Notes under the pieces: generated by a model
Seen by the model: only the letters and a program-made list of their open reading frames with translations
What the model was told of the DNA's origin: nothing
Database searches by the model: none
Made by a program: the position numbers and the translations under genes
Shown here: positions 54,493-64,000 of the stretch, in pieces
How the letters are laid out: each line of letters begins with the position of its first letter
Numbering within the stretch: position 1 is the first letter of the stretch
Source: Minwuia sp048007105
Lineage (GTDB): Bacteria > Pseudomonadota > Alphaproteobacteria > Minwuiales > Minwuiaceae
NCBI RefSeq assembly: GCF_048007105.1
Contig: NZ_CP180352.1
Coordinates: forward strand, 4,571,691-4,635,690
Length of the DNA: 64,000 bases
Direction of reading: 5' to 3'

Positions 54493-55644
54493 TCAGGCCG
54501 ACTTCAGGTCCGTGGAATGACGGCTGAGGACTTCCGGACCGCGGTCGGTCACCAGCGATGACCGGCCCAGCGTCATGGCGGTCCCGCTGTCGCTGTCCAT
54601 CAGGATCATGTGCAGGAAGAAGGTCATCCCCGGCTGCAGCACGACCGGATTGTCGGCATAGAACATGGGCCAGTCCATCCAGATCGGCGGATAGGCGGTT
54701 CCCATGCAATAGCCGCAGGCATTGAGCCGATGATCGCCGTAACCAGCGCGGTCGAAGATGTCCGCGTGGACCTGGAAGACGTCACCCATCGCCGTCCCGG
54801 GCCGTAGCGCGTCCTCGCAGGCCAGCAACGCCTCCTCACAAGCGGCGTGCATGTCGCGCTGGCGCGACGTCACGCTGCCCACCGGCAGCGTATGCATCAT
54901 GGCGGCATGATAGCGCCGGTACGTGCCGGCATATTCCAGCGTGAGCTGATCGACGGGGTCGAGATGCCGGCGGCCGGTCATGTAGCGGCAGAGCAGCGCG
55001 CCCTCACCGGACCCGATGATGAACTCATTGCCCGCGTAGTCGCCGCCACCGCGAAAGACGGCGCCCTGCATCGCGGCAAGAATATCCCCTTCGAAGGCGC
55101 CGGGCCGGACTTCGGCCAGCGCCGCATCCAGCGCGTCATCGGCCAGTTCGGCGGCCCGGCGGACATAGGCGATCTCGGCATCCGACTTCACCAGCCGCAG
55201 GCGGCTGATCAGCGTCGAGACATCGATCATCACGCCGAAGCCTTCCATGGCCCGGTCGAACATCCGCAACGACCGGCCGGTCAGGCCATAGGCCTCGAGT
55301 TCGATGCCGATCCTCGATCCGTCGAGTTCCAGTTCCTCGAGAATGTCCCTCAGTTCAAGGGCCGGATTGGCGCCCTCCCGGTCCCGCCAGATCCGTATGT
55401 CGGTCACGGTCGAGGTGATCTGCGCCTGCCGCAGGTCGGGCGCGCGGGTCAGCAGCACCAGCTGGCCGTCGGCCGTCAGCACCATGCACTGGAAGAAGGC
55501 GTATCCGAAGGTGTCGAAGCCGGTGAGCCAGTACATGCTCTCCTGCCGGAACATCAGCAACGCATCCAGCCGTTCGGCCTTCATCGCGGCGGTCGCCGCG
55601 CGCACGCGGGCATCGAACTCCTCGCGGGTGAAATGCAAAGCCAC
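54493..55644 (-). CDS. M24/creatinase-fold protein without the aminopeptidase metal ligands
   Basis: 383-residue protein of the pita-bread fold: N-terminal creatinase-type domain (about 1-140) and C-terminal M24 domain. All five metal-binding positions of methionine/proline aminopeptidases are changed: the D-x-G region reads LEYAG, the second Asp is Ala in YHAAMMHT, the His is Tyr in GYCMGTAYPP, and the two glutamates are His (FFLHMILM) and Gly (TLGRSS). This is the pattern of creatinase and of ectoine hydrolase (DoeA/EutD), which need no metal. A hydrolase of a small amide or amidine is more likely than a peptidase. It is one base from the EamA gene upstream. Confidence 0.78.
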   Translation of the reverse strand: MALHFTREEFDARVRAATAAMKAERLDALLMFRQESMYWLTGFDTFGYAFFQCMVLTADGQLVLLTRAPDLRQAQITSTVTDIRIWRDREGANPALELRDILEELELDGSRIGIELEAYGLTGRSLRMFDRAMEGFGVMIDVSTLISRLRLVKSDAEIAYVRRAAELADDALDAALAEVRPGAFEGDILAAMQGAVFRGGGDYAGNEFIIGSGEGALLCRYMTGRRHLDPVDQLTLEYAGTYRRYHAAMMHTLPVGSVTSRQRDMHAACEEALLACEDALRPGTAMGDVFQVHADIFDRAGYGDHRLNACGYCMGTAYPPIWMDWPMFYADNPVVLQPGMTFFLHMILMDSDSGTAMTLGRSSLVTDRGPEVLSRHSTDLKSA

Positions 55645-55645
55645 T

Positions 55646-56584
55646 TCAAACTGCCTCCTGCTTCCGTCTGCCAGCTATGCGCGGCCAGAAGAACTCCAGC
55701 GCCACCGAACCGCAGATCACCCCGATGGCCACGAACTGCAGCCAGCTGACGGGCTGCGAGAGGAACACGAGCGACAGCGTCGCTGCAATCACCGGCTTCA
55801 GGAAGAAGAGATAGGACCCACGCGCGATATCGGGCACGGCCGCCAGCCCCCAGAACCAGAGCAGCATGCCGATGGTGGTGTTCCAGATACCGATCGTCGC
55901 CAGCGCCAGCGCCTGTTCCGCCGGGCGGTCGAACAGCGTTGTCGGATCGACCCAGATGCCCCAGGCGGCGCCCACGACCAGCCACAGCGACAGCGCCCCG
56001 ATGACCGTGTTCAGCGCCATCACCCGGATCCCGCCATATTCCAGGATCATCGGCTTCACCAGCACCGAGTAGGCCGACCCGGTCGCCGCGCAGGCCAGCC
56101 CGAGGAACAGCCCGAACAACTGGTCGTCGTCGCCGGCCAGCCGCTCCAGATAGCCGTTCGTCAGAAGGACCACGATGCCGAGAAAGGCGGCAATGCCGGT
56201 GAAGATCTTGCCGGCGCCAAGCGGCTGACGGTTGACCACCGCATTGGTGACAGCGACCCAGATCGGGATCGTCGTAGTCAGGGTCGCGACCTGGATCACC
56301 GTCGCGTAATCCAGGGCCCAGTGGAACAGCAGCATCGGCATGCCGATGCCGAACACCGAGAGCAGCATGGTCGCAACCGGCTTGTCGATCAGCGGGCGCC
56401 AGAAATTCCGTGTCCGCCGACGCGCCAGGGCGAACAGCAACAGGCCTGCGCCGCCCAGCACGTAGCGCCAGACCGATACCTCCGGTCCGCTGACTCCGGT
56501 CAGCACGGACACGAACTCGCTGGTCGAGTGTCCGAAGACCCCGATCAGCACCGCAAGATAGGCCAGAGTGGCCGGATTGCGCAT
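55646..56584 (-). CDS. EamA/DMT-family permease
   Basis: 312-residue inner-membrane protein with about ten hydrophobic helices in two EamA repeats (first repeat to about 145, second about 155-290). LTTTIPIWVAVTNAVVNRQPLGAGKIFTGIAAFLGIVVLL is the conserved end of repeat one. It exports or imports small metabolites such as amino acids. It is cotranscribed with the creatinase-like gene, so the two may share a substrate. Confidence 0.88.
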   Translation of the reverse strand: MRNPATLAYLAVLIGVFGHSTSEFVSVLTGVSGPEVSVWRYVLGGAGLLLFALARRRTRNFWRPLIDKPVATMLLSVFGIGMPMLLFHWALDYATVIQVATLTTTIPIWVAVTNAVVNRQPLGAGKIFTGIAAFLGIVVLLTNGYLERLAGDDDQLFGLFLGLACAATGSAYSVLVKPMILEYGGIRVMALNTVIGALSLWLVVGAAWGIWVDPTTLFDRPAEQALALATIGIWNTTIGMLLWFWGLAAVPDIARGSYLFFLKPVIAATLSLVFLSQPVSWLQFVAIGVICGSVALEFFWPRIAGRRKQEAV

Positions 56585-56597
56585 TGAACCGGTCCCG

Positions 56598-57377
56598 CTA
56601 CCGTTCCGTCAGCATGATCGCCGCGACCAGGCGTCCATAGTCGGGCTCGTTCCTGTGTACGCTGCGGCGGTAGCTGTAGAACAGATCCTCATCCGCATAG
56701 GTGTCCCGACCCAGATCGGTGTAGTTCTCCGGCCGGACACCCGCATCGCCTGCCTGCCGCGCAATGTAGCCCGGCAGATCGAAATAGGGCCGTGGCGCGC
56801 CCTCCGGATGAACGAAGAACCGGGCGTTTTCCGCATCGTCGGTTGTGAAGCGTTCGACAAACTCGGGTCCCACCTCGTAGGACTTCCGGGCCAGTGTCGG
56901 ACCCAGCGCGGCGAGGATGCGGCCGCGTTCCGCGCCCAGCCCTTCCATCGCATCGACCGTCGCCGCGATGACGCCCTTGAAGGCGCCGCCCCAGCCCGCA
57001 TGCGCCGCGCCGATGACGCCCGCCTCCGGATCGGCGAAGAGCAACGGCCCGCAATCGGCGGTGAGGATGCCCAGCGCCACGCCAGGCGTGCGAGTGACCA
57101 TGGCGTCAGCTTTCGGCGCGTCGCCGTCGAACGGCCCGTCGACCGCGACGACGTCCGCGCTGTGGCACTGAAAGAGCGTGACCAGATGCGCCGCCCCGAT
57201 GTCCCCGGCGATGCGGCTGCGGTTCTCGACGACATTGCCGGCGTCGTCACTCGAACCCATGCCCCCGTTCAGGCTGGCGTAGATGCCGCCGGAAATCCCG
57301 CCCTGCCGCGTGTAGTAGCCGTGCGCGACGCCCGTCAGGGCCTCAAGAGGCGTTGCGGAAAGCTTCGTCAGCGACAT
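56598..57377 (-). CDS. pgeF: peptidoglycan editing factor (purine nucleoside phosphorylase-like) YfiH/PgeF
   Basis: 259-residue CNF1/YfiH laccase-like domain protein. The metal-site residues are in FQCHSADVVAVDG, LTADCGPLLFADPE and GAAHAGWGGAFKGV; GGMGSSDDAGNVVENR is the N-terminal conserved stretch. Members edit out wrongly incorporated serine in peptidoglycan precursors and may act as purine nucleoside phosphorylases. Its start overlaps the end of midA by 35 bp, and the lgt-midA-pgeF order is conserved in alphaproteobacteria. Confidence 0.93.
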   Translation of the reverse strand: MSLTKLSATPLEALTGVAHGYYTRQGGISGGIYASLNGGMGSSDDAGNVVENRSRIAGDIGAAHLVTLFQCHSADVVAVDGPFDGDAPKADAMVTRTPGVALGILTADCGPLLFADPEAGVIGAAHAGWGGAFKGVIAATVDAMEGLGAERGRILAALGPTLARKSYEVGPEFVERFTTDDAENARFFVHPEGAPRPYFDLPGYIARQAGDAGVRPENYTDLGRDTYADEDLFYSYRRSVHRNEPDYGRLVAAIMLTER

Positions 57378-58437
57378 AGCCGGTCGGAACTCCCAGTTTC
57401 GGATCCGCGATGCAGAGAACCTTGAACAGATGGCCCATATGGGCCGGATCGGTCAGGCGGCGGAACCCCGCAGCCAGTCCGTCCGCGGTCTCGCCCTCGG
57501 CCCGCTTGAGCAATTGCGCCAGCCGCGCCTCGATACCCAGCCGGAGCAGGAACTGGCGCTGCCCGATGGGGCCGTGAACTTCGGCGCCCGCCCGTTCGGC
57601 CGCATTGGCCGCGGCGGCGAAATCGACATGGGCCGTGAGATCGGCCTCGCCCGGCGCTTCCAGCAGCGGATGGAAGGCGTGGCGCTTCATCGCCTGCAGC
57701 GTATCGCCCGGCGCCGTCACCTCGTGACCATAGTCGATCACGAGTGCGGCGCCGCCGCGCTCAGCGACGCTGCCGCCGATCGCCTGCGCAACCGCGTTGC
57801 GCGCCGGCGCGACCTCGATGATCTCGCCATCGGGCAGCGGCGGCAGGCCGGGCGGAATGTCGGTGGCCGGGTCGATCTCGACGATCACCAGGTCATCGCC
57901 CTCCAGTCCGACCGCACGCTCCCGCCATTGCCGCTCCCGGCGCAGAAGCTGCCGCACCGGCAGCGCATCGAGGAACTCGTTGGCGATCAGGATCATTGGC
58001 CGCTTCGGCACATCCTCGAAGCGGTCGGCGAAGTGCAGGTCGTAGCCGGCGAGGCGCTCGCGCTGCATCTCGCGCATCCGCGGGCTGGCCTCGACCAGCC
58101 AGATCTCCCGGTTCTCGGCGAAGGCCGGCTCGCCGCGGGCAATGGCGCGCAACGCATCCGCCATCAGCGTGCCGCGGCCCGGTCCCAGTTCGACGATCAC
58201 CGCATCCCAGGGCATGCCCATGCGGCGCCACATGTCGGCCATCCAGAGGCCGACCAGTTCACCGAACATCTGGGAGATCTCGGGCGCGGTGATGAAATCG
58301 CCGGCCGCGCCGATGCCGTCGCCGCGGGTGTAGTAACCGTGCTCGGAATCGGTCAGCGCCAGCGCCATGTATCGGTCGAGCGGCAACGGTCCCTCCGCGG
58401 CGATCATCTCGCGCAGCCGTGTCTCGAGTGCATTCAT
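57343..58437 (-). CDS. MidA/NDUFAF7-family SAM-dependent arginine methyltransferase
   Basis: 364-residue DUF185 protein. The SAM-binding stretch is VIVELGPGRGTLMADALRAI, and the family N-terminus AEGPLPLDRYMALALTDSEHGYYTRGD, followed by APEISQMFGELVGLWMADMW, is intact. Mitochondrial NDUFAF7 methylates an Arg of the complex I NDUFS2 subunit; a similar role in complex I assembly is inferred here. ATG 58435-58437 overlaps the lgt stop as ATGA. Confidence 0.93.
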   Translation of the reverse strand: MNALETRLREMIAAEGPLPLDRYMALALTDSEHGYYTRGDGIGAAGDFITAPEISQMFGELVGLWMADMWRRMGMPWDAVIVELGPGRGTLMADALRAIARGEPAFAENREIWLVEASPRMREMQRERLAGYDLHFADRFEDVPKRPMILIANEFLDALPVRQLLRRERQWRERAVGLEGDDLVIVEIDPATDIPPGLPPLPDGEIIEVAPARNAVAQAIGGSVAERGGAALVIDYGHEVTAPGDTLQAMKRHAFHPLLEAPGEADLTAHVDFAAAANAAERAGAEVHGPIGQRQFLLRLGIEARLAQLLKRAEGETADGLAAGFRRLTDPAHMGHLFKVLCIADPKLGVPTGYVADEAFRNAS

Positions 58438-59258
58438 GTCTCCGCCTGTCCCGCCTTCTCGACCACCGCCGGCTGCCTTTCAGCCTGCATTGCACGGACG
58501 ATGAAGAACAGGCCGATCAGGATCATCGGCAGCGACAGCATCTGGCCGCGCGACAGCCATCCGAACACCAGGTCCAGCCCGGCATCCCACTGACGGAAGA
58601 ATTCGACGATGAAGCGGCTGACGCCATAGCCCGCGATGAACGTGCCCATCACGAGTCCCGGCCGCCGGTAGGCGCCGAAGCTCCGGACCATGACATTGAC
58701 GACGACGAAGAGGACCAGCCCTTCAAGAAAGGCTTCGTAGAGCTGGCTCGGGTGACGCGGCTGGCCGTCCGAACCGGGGAAGATCATGCCCCAGGGTGCG
58801 TCGGTCGGCCGGCCATAGAGTTCCCCATTGATGAAGTTCGCGATGCGGCCGAAGAAGAGCCCGATCGGCGAGACCGTCGCCAGCACGTCTCCGAAGGCAA
58901 GCATCGGGATGCCCTTTGCCCGGCAGAACAGCACGCCGGCAATGGTCACGCCAAGAATGCCGCCGTGGAAGGACATGCCGCCGCGCCAGATCTCCAGCGC
59001 GTCCAGGGGATTCTCCAGATAGAAGGGCAGGCCGTAGAACAGGACGTAGCCGAGACGGCCGCCGAGCACGACGCCGATCGCCGCCCAGACGAAGAACATG
59101 TCCGGATGCGCGCGCCGCACGACGGTGTCGCGGCGGGTGCCCAGGTGCATCGCATAGCGCCAGCCCAGCACAAGCCCGACGATATAGGCCAGCGCGTACC
59201 AGCGGACCGCGAACGGCCCGATCTGGAAGATAACGGGATCGATCTCCGGAAACGGCAT
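58434..59258 (-). CDS. lgt: prolipoprotein diacylglyceryl transferase
   Basis: 274-residue inner-membrane enzyme that attaches diacylglycerol to the lipobox Cys of prolipoproteins. Signature stretches are FPEIDPVIFQIGPFAVRWYAL, FHGGILGVTIAG, and GRIANFINGELYGRPTD with the conserved Arg-Asn pair, plus RHPSQLYEAFLEGL. About seven membrane helices. It provides the modification needed by the lipoprotein at 53.6 kb. Intact. Confidence 0.97.
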   Translation of the reverse strand: MPFPEIDPVIFQIGPFAVRWYALAYIVGLVLGWRYAMHLGTRRDTVVRRAHPDMFFVWAAIGVVLGGRLGYVLFYGLPFYLENPLDALEIWRGGMSFHGGILGVTIAGVLFCRAKGIPMLAFGDVLATVSPIGLFFGRIANFINGELYGRPTDAPWGMIFPGSDGQPRHPSQLYEAFLEGLVLFVVVNVMVRSFGAYRRPGLVMGTFIAGYGVSRFIVEFFRQWDAGLDLVFGWLSRGQMLSLPMILIGLFFIVRAMQAERQPAVVEKAGQAET

Positions 59259-59291
59259 GCAACGCCCCCGAGAAGCGGGGTGGGTACGAAA

Positions 59292-60204
59292 CTATTCCTT
59301 CGGCTGCGGCGCGGGCGCCACCGGCTGGGCCGTCGGCTCGACCAGCGGCGAACCGTCGATCTGGAACTCCTCGATCTCGGCGTCGGCGCGAAGGTCCTCG
59401 ACCAGCGCGGTCAGCACCTCGCCGCTCATCTCGCGGCGGAGTTCTTCGGCCTTCTCCTCGAAGGCCGGATGCTCGCGCCGCTCCTCGACCTTTATCACGT
59501 GCCAGCCGAACTGCGTCTGGACCGGAGTTCTCGGTGATCTCGCCCGGCTGCATCGCGAAGGCCGCCTCCTCGAAGGGCGGCACCATCTGGCCCTTGCCGA
59601 AAAAGCCGAGATCGCCGCCGTTGGGGCCGCTCGGCCCCTTGGACTTCGCCATCGCCGTCTCCGCGAAGTCGGCGCCGGCCTTGAGCTCCTCGATCACCGC
59701 CTTCGCCTCATCCTCGGTCTTGAGCAGGATATGGCGGGCATGGACGGACGGCTCCGGCTCGGCGGTCTTCACATATTCGTCGTAACGCGCGCGCACCGCT
59801 TCCTCGGTCAGCTCCGCCTCGATCCGTCCGATCAGGAAGTATTCGAGGATCTTCGAGCGGCGATAGGCCTCGACTTCGGCCTTGAGGTCTTCGCTCTCGG
59901 CGATGTCGGTCTTGGAAGCCTCGGCCAGCATCAGCTTGTTGTTGACCGCCCGCTTGACCAGCAGCGGATAGAGCGCGCTGATCGGCACCTGCTGATATTG
60001 CTGCGGCAGGTCCTGGATCATGCTCATCACCGCGTCGAGGCGGATTTCCTCGCCGTTGACGCGCGCGGCGACCGGATTTTCGTCGACCGGCTTCGCATCC
60101 GCCGCGGCGCCCGCGGTATCGGAAGCGGTCTGGGCGGCCAGCGGCTGGGCCGCGACGAGAACGCCGAGCGCAAGCGCGGCGCCCAGATTACGGTACTGAA
60201 TCAT
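59292..60204 (-). CDS. periplasmic parvulin-type peptidyl-prolyl isomerase (one-base frameshift)
   Basis: PpiC/SurA-class foldase. A signal peptide (about 1-24, ALALGVLVAAQPLAAQ) is followed by a helical SurA-like N domain and a rotamase domain (SVHARHILLKTEDEAKAVI, GDLGFFGKGQMVPPFEEAAF). The frame is lost after PGEITEN. One extra base near 59526 (GAACTCCGG for GAACCCGG) separates it from PVQTQFGWHVIKVEERREHP, the end of the rotamase domain, and a Pro/Gln-rich tail ending at 59292. The corrected length is 303 residues. It is divergent from secA. Confidence 0.88.
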
Positions 60205-60325
60205 GAAGAGAGTCCTTGCCTGTGGATTGCAGGTGCGTTGCGACACCATTACAGGCAGCGCCGCAGCGCCACAACCGGCTCCGGACGCCATGACACGCAA
60301 GTGTGCGCGCGGTCGGCGGGCCGCG

Positions 60326-60354
60326 TTGACACCTGAGACTGCCCCGCCTATGTG
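60326..60354 (+). promoter_or_regulatory. sigma-70 promoter for secA
   Basis: -35 TTGACA (60326-60331), 17-bp spacer, -10 TATGTG (60349-60354), about 80 bp before the secA ATG in the 233-bp divergent gap with the parvulin gene. Confidence 0.6.
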
Positions 60355-60437
60355 ACGCAGTACCCGTCGCAGGACCGCCTTGCTGAGCTGGCCCCGGACG
60401 GCCTTTCCACAGACCCGTTTTCAGGGAACCAGAGTTC

Positions 60438-63156
60438 ATGATCGGCGCCATCGCCCGGAAGATTTTCGGTACGCCAAACGACCGCGTGGTCAAGACCTTC
60501 AAGAAGCAGGTCGATCCGATCAACGCGCTGGAGCCCGAGATCGAGGCGAAGTCCGACGACGAACTGCGCCAGCGCATCGTCGAGATGAAGAAGGAAGTCG
60601 CCGGCGGCGCGAAGCTGGACGACCTGCTGGTCGAGACCTTTGCCATCGTCCGAGAGGCCGCCAAACGCACGCTGGGTCAGCGCCATTTCGACGTGCAGCT
60701 GGTCGGCGGCATCGCCCTGCATCAGGGCCGCATCGCCGAGATGAAGACCGGTGAAGGCAAGACGCTGGTCGCCACCCTTGCGGTCGTGCTGAACGCCCTG
60801 ACCGGCCGGGGCGTCCACGTCGTGACGGTGAACGACTATCTGGCCAGCCGCGACAGCGAATGGATGGGCGAGATCTACCGCTTCCTGGGGCTGACCGTCG
60901 GCTGCATCGTCCACGGCATGAACGATCTGGAGCGCCGCGAGGCCTATGCTGCAGACGTTACCTACGCCACGAACAACGAGCTCGGTTTCGACTTCCTGCG
61001 CGACAACATGAAGTTCACGCGCGACGAGATGGTCCAGCGCGGCCATCACTTCGCCATCGTCGACGAAGTGGACTCCATCCTGGTCGACGAGGCGCGGACG
61101 CCGCTGATCATTTCCGGCCCCGCCGAGGACTCTTCGGCCATGTACCAGGCCATCGACCCGCTGATCCTGGAGCTTGAGGACGGCCATTTCGAAGTCGACG
61201 AGAAGGCGCGGGCGGCAACCCTGACCGAGGAAGGTCAGGAGTACATGGAGAACCGGCTGACCGAGCTGGAGATGCTCCAGAGCCCCAGCCTCTACGACAT
61301 GGAGAACGTGACCGTCGTTCACCACGTCAACCAGGCCCTGCGCGCGCACAAGCTGTTCCAGCGGGACACCGACTATATCGTGCGCAACGACAAGGTCGTG
61401 ATCATCGACGAGTTCACCGGCCGCATGATGGAAGGACGGCGCTATTCGGAAGGCCTGCACCAGGCGCTGGAGGCGAAGGAACACGTCTCCATCCAGCCCG
61501 AGAACCAGACGCTCGCCTCGATTACCTTCCAGAACTACTTCCGCGGCTACGACAAGCTGGCCGGCATGACCGGCACCGCGGCCACCGAGGCCGAGGAATT
61601 CGAGCAGATCTACCGCCTGCCCGTCGTCGAGATACCGACCAACGTGCCCGTGGCCCGAAAGGACCATGACGACGAGGTCTACCGCACGGCCGAGGAGAAG
61701 AACGCCGCCATCATCGACCTGATCGAGGAATGCCAGAACCGCGGCCAGCCGGTTCTGGTGGGCACGGTCTCGATCGAGAAATCGGAATTGCTCTCCGAAC
61801 TGCTGAAGAAGCGCAAGATCAAGCACAACGTGCTGAATGCCCGTCACCACGAGCAGGAAGCGCAGATCGTCGCCCTTGCCGGCCAGTCCGCTGCGGTGAC
61901 CATCGCAACCAACATGGCCGGCCGCGGCACCGACATCCAGCTGGGCGGCAATCTGGACATGCGTCTGGACACCGAACTGGCCGACCTGCGCGACGAGAGC
62001 AAGCGCGGCGAACTGGAAGCGAAGATCCGCCAGGAGGTCACGGAGGATCGGCAGAAGGTGCTGGCCGCCGGCGGCCTGTTCGTCATCGGCACCGAACGCC
62101 ACGAGAGCCGCCGCATCGACAACCAGCTCCGCGGCCGCTCCGGGCGTCAGGGCGACCCCGGCGCCTCTCGCTTCTATCTCAGCCTCGAAGACGACCTGAT
62201 GCGCATCTTCGGCTCAGAGCGGATGGACACCATGCTCCGCCGGCTCGGCCTGAAAGAAGGCGAGGCGATCGTCCATCCCTGGATCAACAAGGCGCTGGAG
62301 AAGGCGCAGCAGAAGGTCGAGGCCCGCAACTACGACATCCGCAAGAACCTGCTGAAGTTCGACGACGTGATGAACGACCAGCGCAAGGTGATCTACGAAC
62401 AGCGCCTCGAACTGATGGACGCCGACGAGGTGCAGGAAACGGTCGCCGACATGCGTCACGAGACCGTCGAGGTCACCGTCGCCCGGCACATCCCGCCGAA
62501 CGCCTATCCGGACCTCTGGGATTCCGAGGGGCTGCAGGAAGAGATCAAGCGCATCTTCGGCATGGATCTGCCCATCGTCGAGTGGGCGGGCGAGGAAGGC
62601 ATCGCCGACGAGGAAATCGTCGAGCGCGTCAACAGGGCCGTCGACGCGCGGATGGCCGAGAAGGCCGCCCGCTACACCCCGCAAGTCATGCGCATGGTCG
62701 AGAAGAGCCTGTTGCTGCAGATACTCGACCAGACCTGGAAGGAACACCTGCAGCAGCTCGACTTCCTGCGTCAGGCCGTCGGCCTGCGCGCCTATGCGCA
62801 GCGCGATCCGCTGAACGAATACAAGGCCGAAGCCTTCGAGCTGTTCGAACTCCATGCTGAACCGCATGCGCGAAACCGTCACCGGCGCGCTCTCGCACAT
62901 GGAATTCCGGGTCGGCGAGGATCCGCCGGTCGAACAGCCGACCGGTCCTGACGAGAGCGAACTCGTCGCCTCGCATCCCAGCGCCGATCCGCTGGAAGCT
63001 GGTGATGACGAAGGCGGCGCACAGACGGTGGCGACGCGGCGCGCAGCGGCGGTCGATCCCGACGACCCGTCGACCTGGGGCCGTGTCCGGCGCAACGCCG
63101 CCTGCCCCTGCGGTTCGGGAAAGAAGTTCAAGCACTGCCACGGCGCGGCGGTCTGA
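60438..63156 (+). CDS. secA: preprotein translocase ATPase SecA (one-base frameshift near the end)
   Basis: Motor ATPase of the Sec pathway. Walker A is MKTGEGKTLVATLA, Walker B/DEAD-like is DEVDSILVDEARTPLIISGP, and TNMAGRGTDIQLGGN and GRSGRQGDPGASRFYLSLEDDLMRIFG belong to the second motor domain. Helical scaffold residues continue to FELFEL. One extra base at 62852-62853 then shifts the frame. The correct frame continues MLNRMRETVTGAL and ends in the zinc-binding SecB-interaction tail NAACPCGSGKKFKHCHG. The corrected protein is 905 residues, normal length. SecA is essential, so the indel is probably a sequence error. Confidence 0.95.
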
Positions 63157-63177
63157 ACCGCCCGCCGGCGCATCCGC

Positions 63178-63867
63178 TCAGTAGCGGCGGATGCGCACCG
63201 TGCTGGATCCGTTGTTGATGTAGACGGACGAACCGAGGCGGCGGAGCTTGCCGGCCGCCGAGGTGTTGCGTCCCAGCTTGGCACGCACATCCGCGCGCAC
63301 TGCCTGCCGGACGCCGGCAGCGCCGCCGTTCCAGGCGGCGATCACCAGCTTGCGGTATCGGGTGGCGTGCTCGGGCGTGCGGCTGTGATAGTAGGACGCG
63401 GCCCGGGTCCAGGACTTGGTTTCCTGAAACAGTTCCGAGAGAAAGCGCCCCGCATAGTCGGCGTTGACCGAAGGCGTGAAAGCCGATTTCAGGTCTGCGA
63501 AGGCGTCGGGGTGGTACATCAGGTTCACCTGCATGCAGCCGACGTCGATATTGGTGACACCGCGGGCCTGAAGATCCTCGACCATCTCGACGGCCTGACC
63601 GCGGCTGTCCAGCCACCGCCCCGTGCCCTCGGAATGAATGGTCCAGGGCCAGGCAGTCTTTGCCGGGTTCCCGGAAATTGTGCGCCCCGACTCGACCAGG
63701 GCGATCGCCTGCAGCAGGCCAGCAGGGATCCGGTAGCGGCGCTCCGCCTCGGTGACGGCGTCGCGGCAAGACCGGGCGGTTGCCTCCTTGTCCGCAGAAG
63801 TCCGGGCTTCGGCGGCGGTTGCGGCCATGATGAAGACGGCCACGGCGATGGCGGAAATGATACGCAT
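63178..63867 (-). CDS. small periplasmic lytic transglycosylase (SLT domain)
   Basis: 229 residues with a signal peptide (MRIISAIAVAVFIMAATAAEA, cut near residue 21). The SLT fold is shown by PAGLLQAIALVESGR, with the catalytic Glu, then VGCMQVNLMYHPDAF and the C-terminal YYHSRTPEHATRYRKLVIAAWNGG. Enzymes of this kind cleave peptidoglycan glycan strands. Start at ATG 63865-63867 with GAGGGGTAGC before it; longer open frames lack a signal peptide. It is convergent with secA, 21 bp apart. Confidence 0.88.
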   Translation of the reverse strand: MRIISAIAVAVFIMAATAAEARTSADKEATARSCRDAVTEAERRYRIPAGLLQAIALVESGRTISGNPAKTAWPWTIHSEGTGRWLDSRGQAVEMVEDLQARGVTNIDVGCMQVNLMYHPDAFADLKSAFTPSVNADYAGRFLSELFQETKSWTRAASYYHSRTPEHATRYRKLVIAAWNGGAAGVRQAVRADVRAKLGRNTSAAGKLRRLGSSVYINNGSSTVRIRRY

Positions 63868-64000
63868 GCTACCCCTCGGGATCGGTGTGGTCACAACCCG
63901 GAGAAGCAAGCCGCAGGCCAGTTTCGGAACCGATCCCGCAACCTGACGCATATGAGATCTTCTCGCAATCGCAGCATTCTTTCGCTTGCGCAAAAACGCA

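Noticed and set aside
62854..63156. Separate small SEC-C protein after secA
   Set aside because: It is the normal C-terminal tail of SecA, displaced by the one-base insertion at 62852-62853.

Overview
The window is chromosomal DNA from an alphaproteobacterium, most likely a Rhodospirillales-type lineage. It is GC-rich throughout, about two-thirds by eye. The assignment rests on a textbook CtrA beside fliI-fliJ, a ChpT phosphotransferase, the gene pairs ubiG/lysC and lysC-ptsP, the block hisS-prfA-prmC-DUF4167, and the ychF-pth-rplY-prs operon. The genus cannot be read from the sequence. There is no tRNA, rRNA, insertion sequence, prophage or CRISPR array. Genes are packed tightly, and many share ATGA, GTGA or TTGA stop/start overlaps.

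Layout. 1-5.3 kb: the end of a surface-polysaccharide type region, with an asparagine synthase missing its 5' end and a 1275-residue TPR-glycosyltransferase fusion. 5.3-21 kb: mixed metabolism, with a TPP enzyme, a cyclase, a hydroxyisobutyrate-type dehydrogenase, ribF, a MaoC hydratase, a CheY-like regulator, an unknown gene under a Fur/Mur-type box, a PLP dehydratase, a likely cuckoo/CcsR-class small RNA, an L,D-transpeptidase, an ABC exporter, a split TPP decarboxylase divergent from an MFS carrier, and an acyl-CoA synthetase. 21-27.6 kb: ctrA, fliI-fliJ with two CtrA boxes between them, then leuC, leuD and leuB. 28-33 kb: a CoA transferase, a LysR/epimerase divergent pair, tldD and chpT. 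33-45 kb: a long minus-strand housekeeping run (aldehyde dehydrogenase, DUF4167, prmC, prfA, hisS, ispG, a RodZ-like protein, ptsP, lysC). 45-49.4 kb: ubiG, an EEP-fold hydrolase with a large insertion, a LysR regulator and a PhyH dioxygenase. 49.4-60.2 kb: a second minus-strand run (MaoC protein, ychF, pth, rplY, prs, a lipoprotein, a 22-residue membrane peptide, a creatinase-like protein, an EamA carrier, pgeF, midA, lgt, a parvulin). 60-64 kb: secA and a small lytic transglycosylase.

Two things stand out. First, eight otherwise well-conserved genes (ribF, the ABC exporter, the acyl-CoA synthetase, tldD, hisS, ispG, the parvulin and secA) each carry exactly one one-base indel, and each returns to full family length when that base is corrected. 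Essential genes are affected, so sequencing or assembly error is much the likeliest cause. Those eight CDS entries give the corrected span. Second, the two longest gene-free stretches each look like a small-RNA gene. One has two hairpins with CTCCTCCCC (anti-Shine-Dalgarno) loops. The other has a hairpin whose loop carries a Shine-Dalgarno-like GGGAGGAAACC.

Working links: CtrA and ChpT are two parts of one cell-cycle phosphorelay, and the CtrA boxes suggest CtrA controls both its own gene and fliIJ. leuCDB together convert 2-isopropylmalate towards leucine. prfA and prmC are release factor and its methylase. Lgt, the L,D-transpeptidase, PgeF, the lytic transglycosylase and the RodZ-like protein belong to envelope building.
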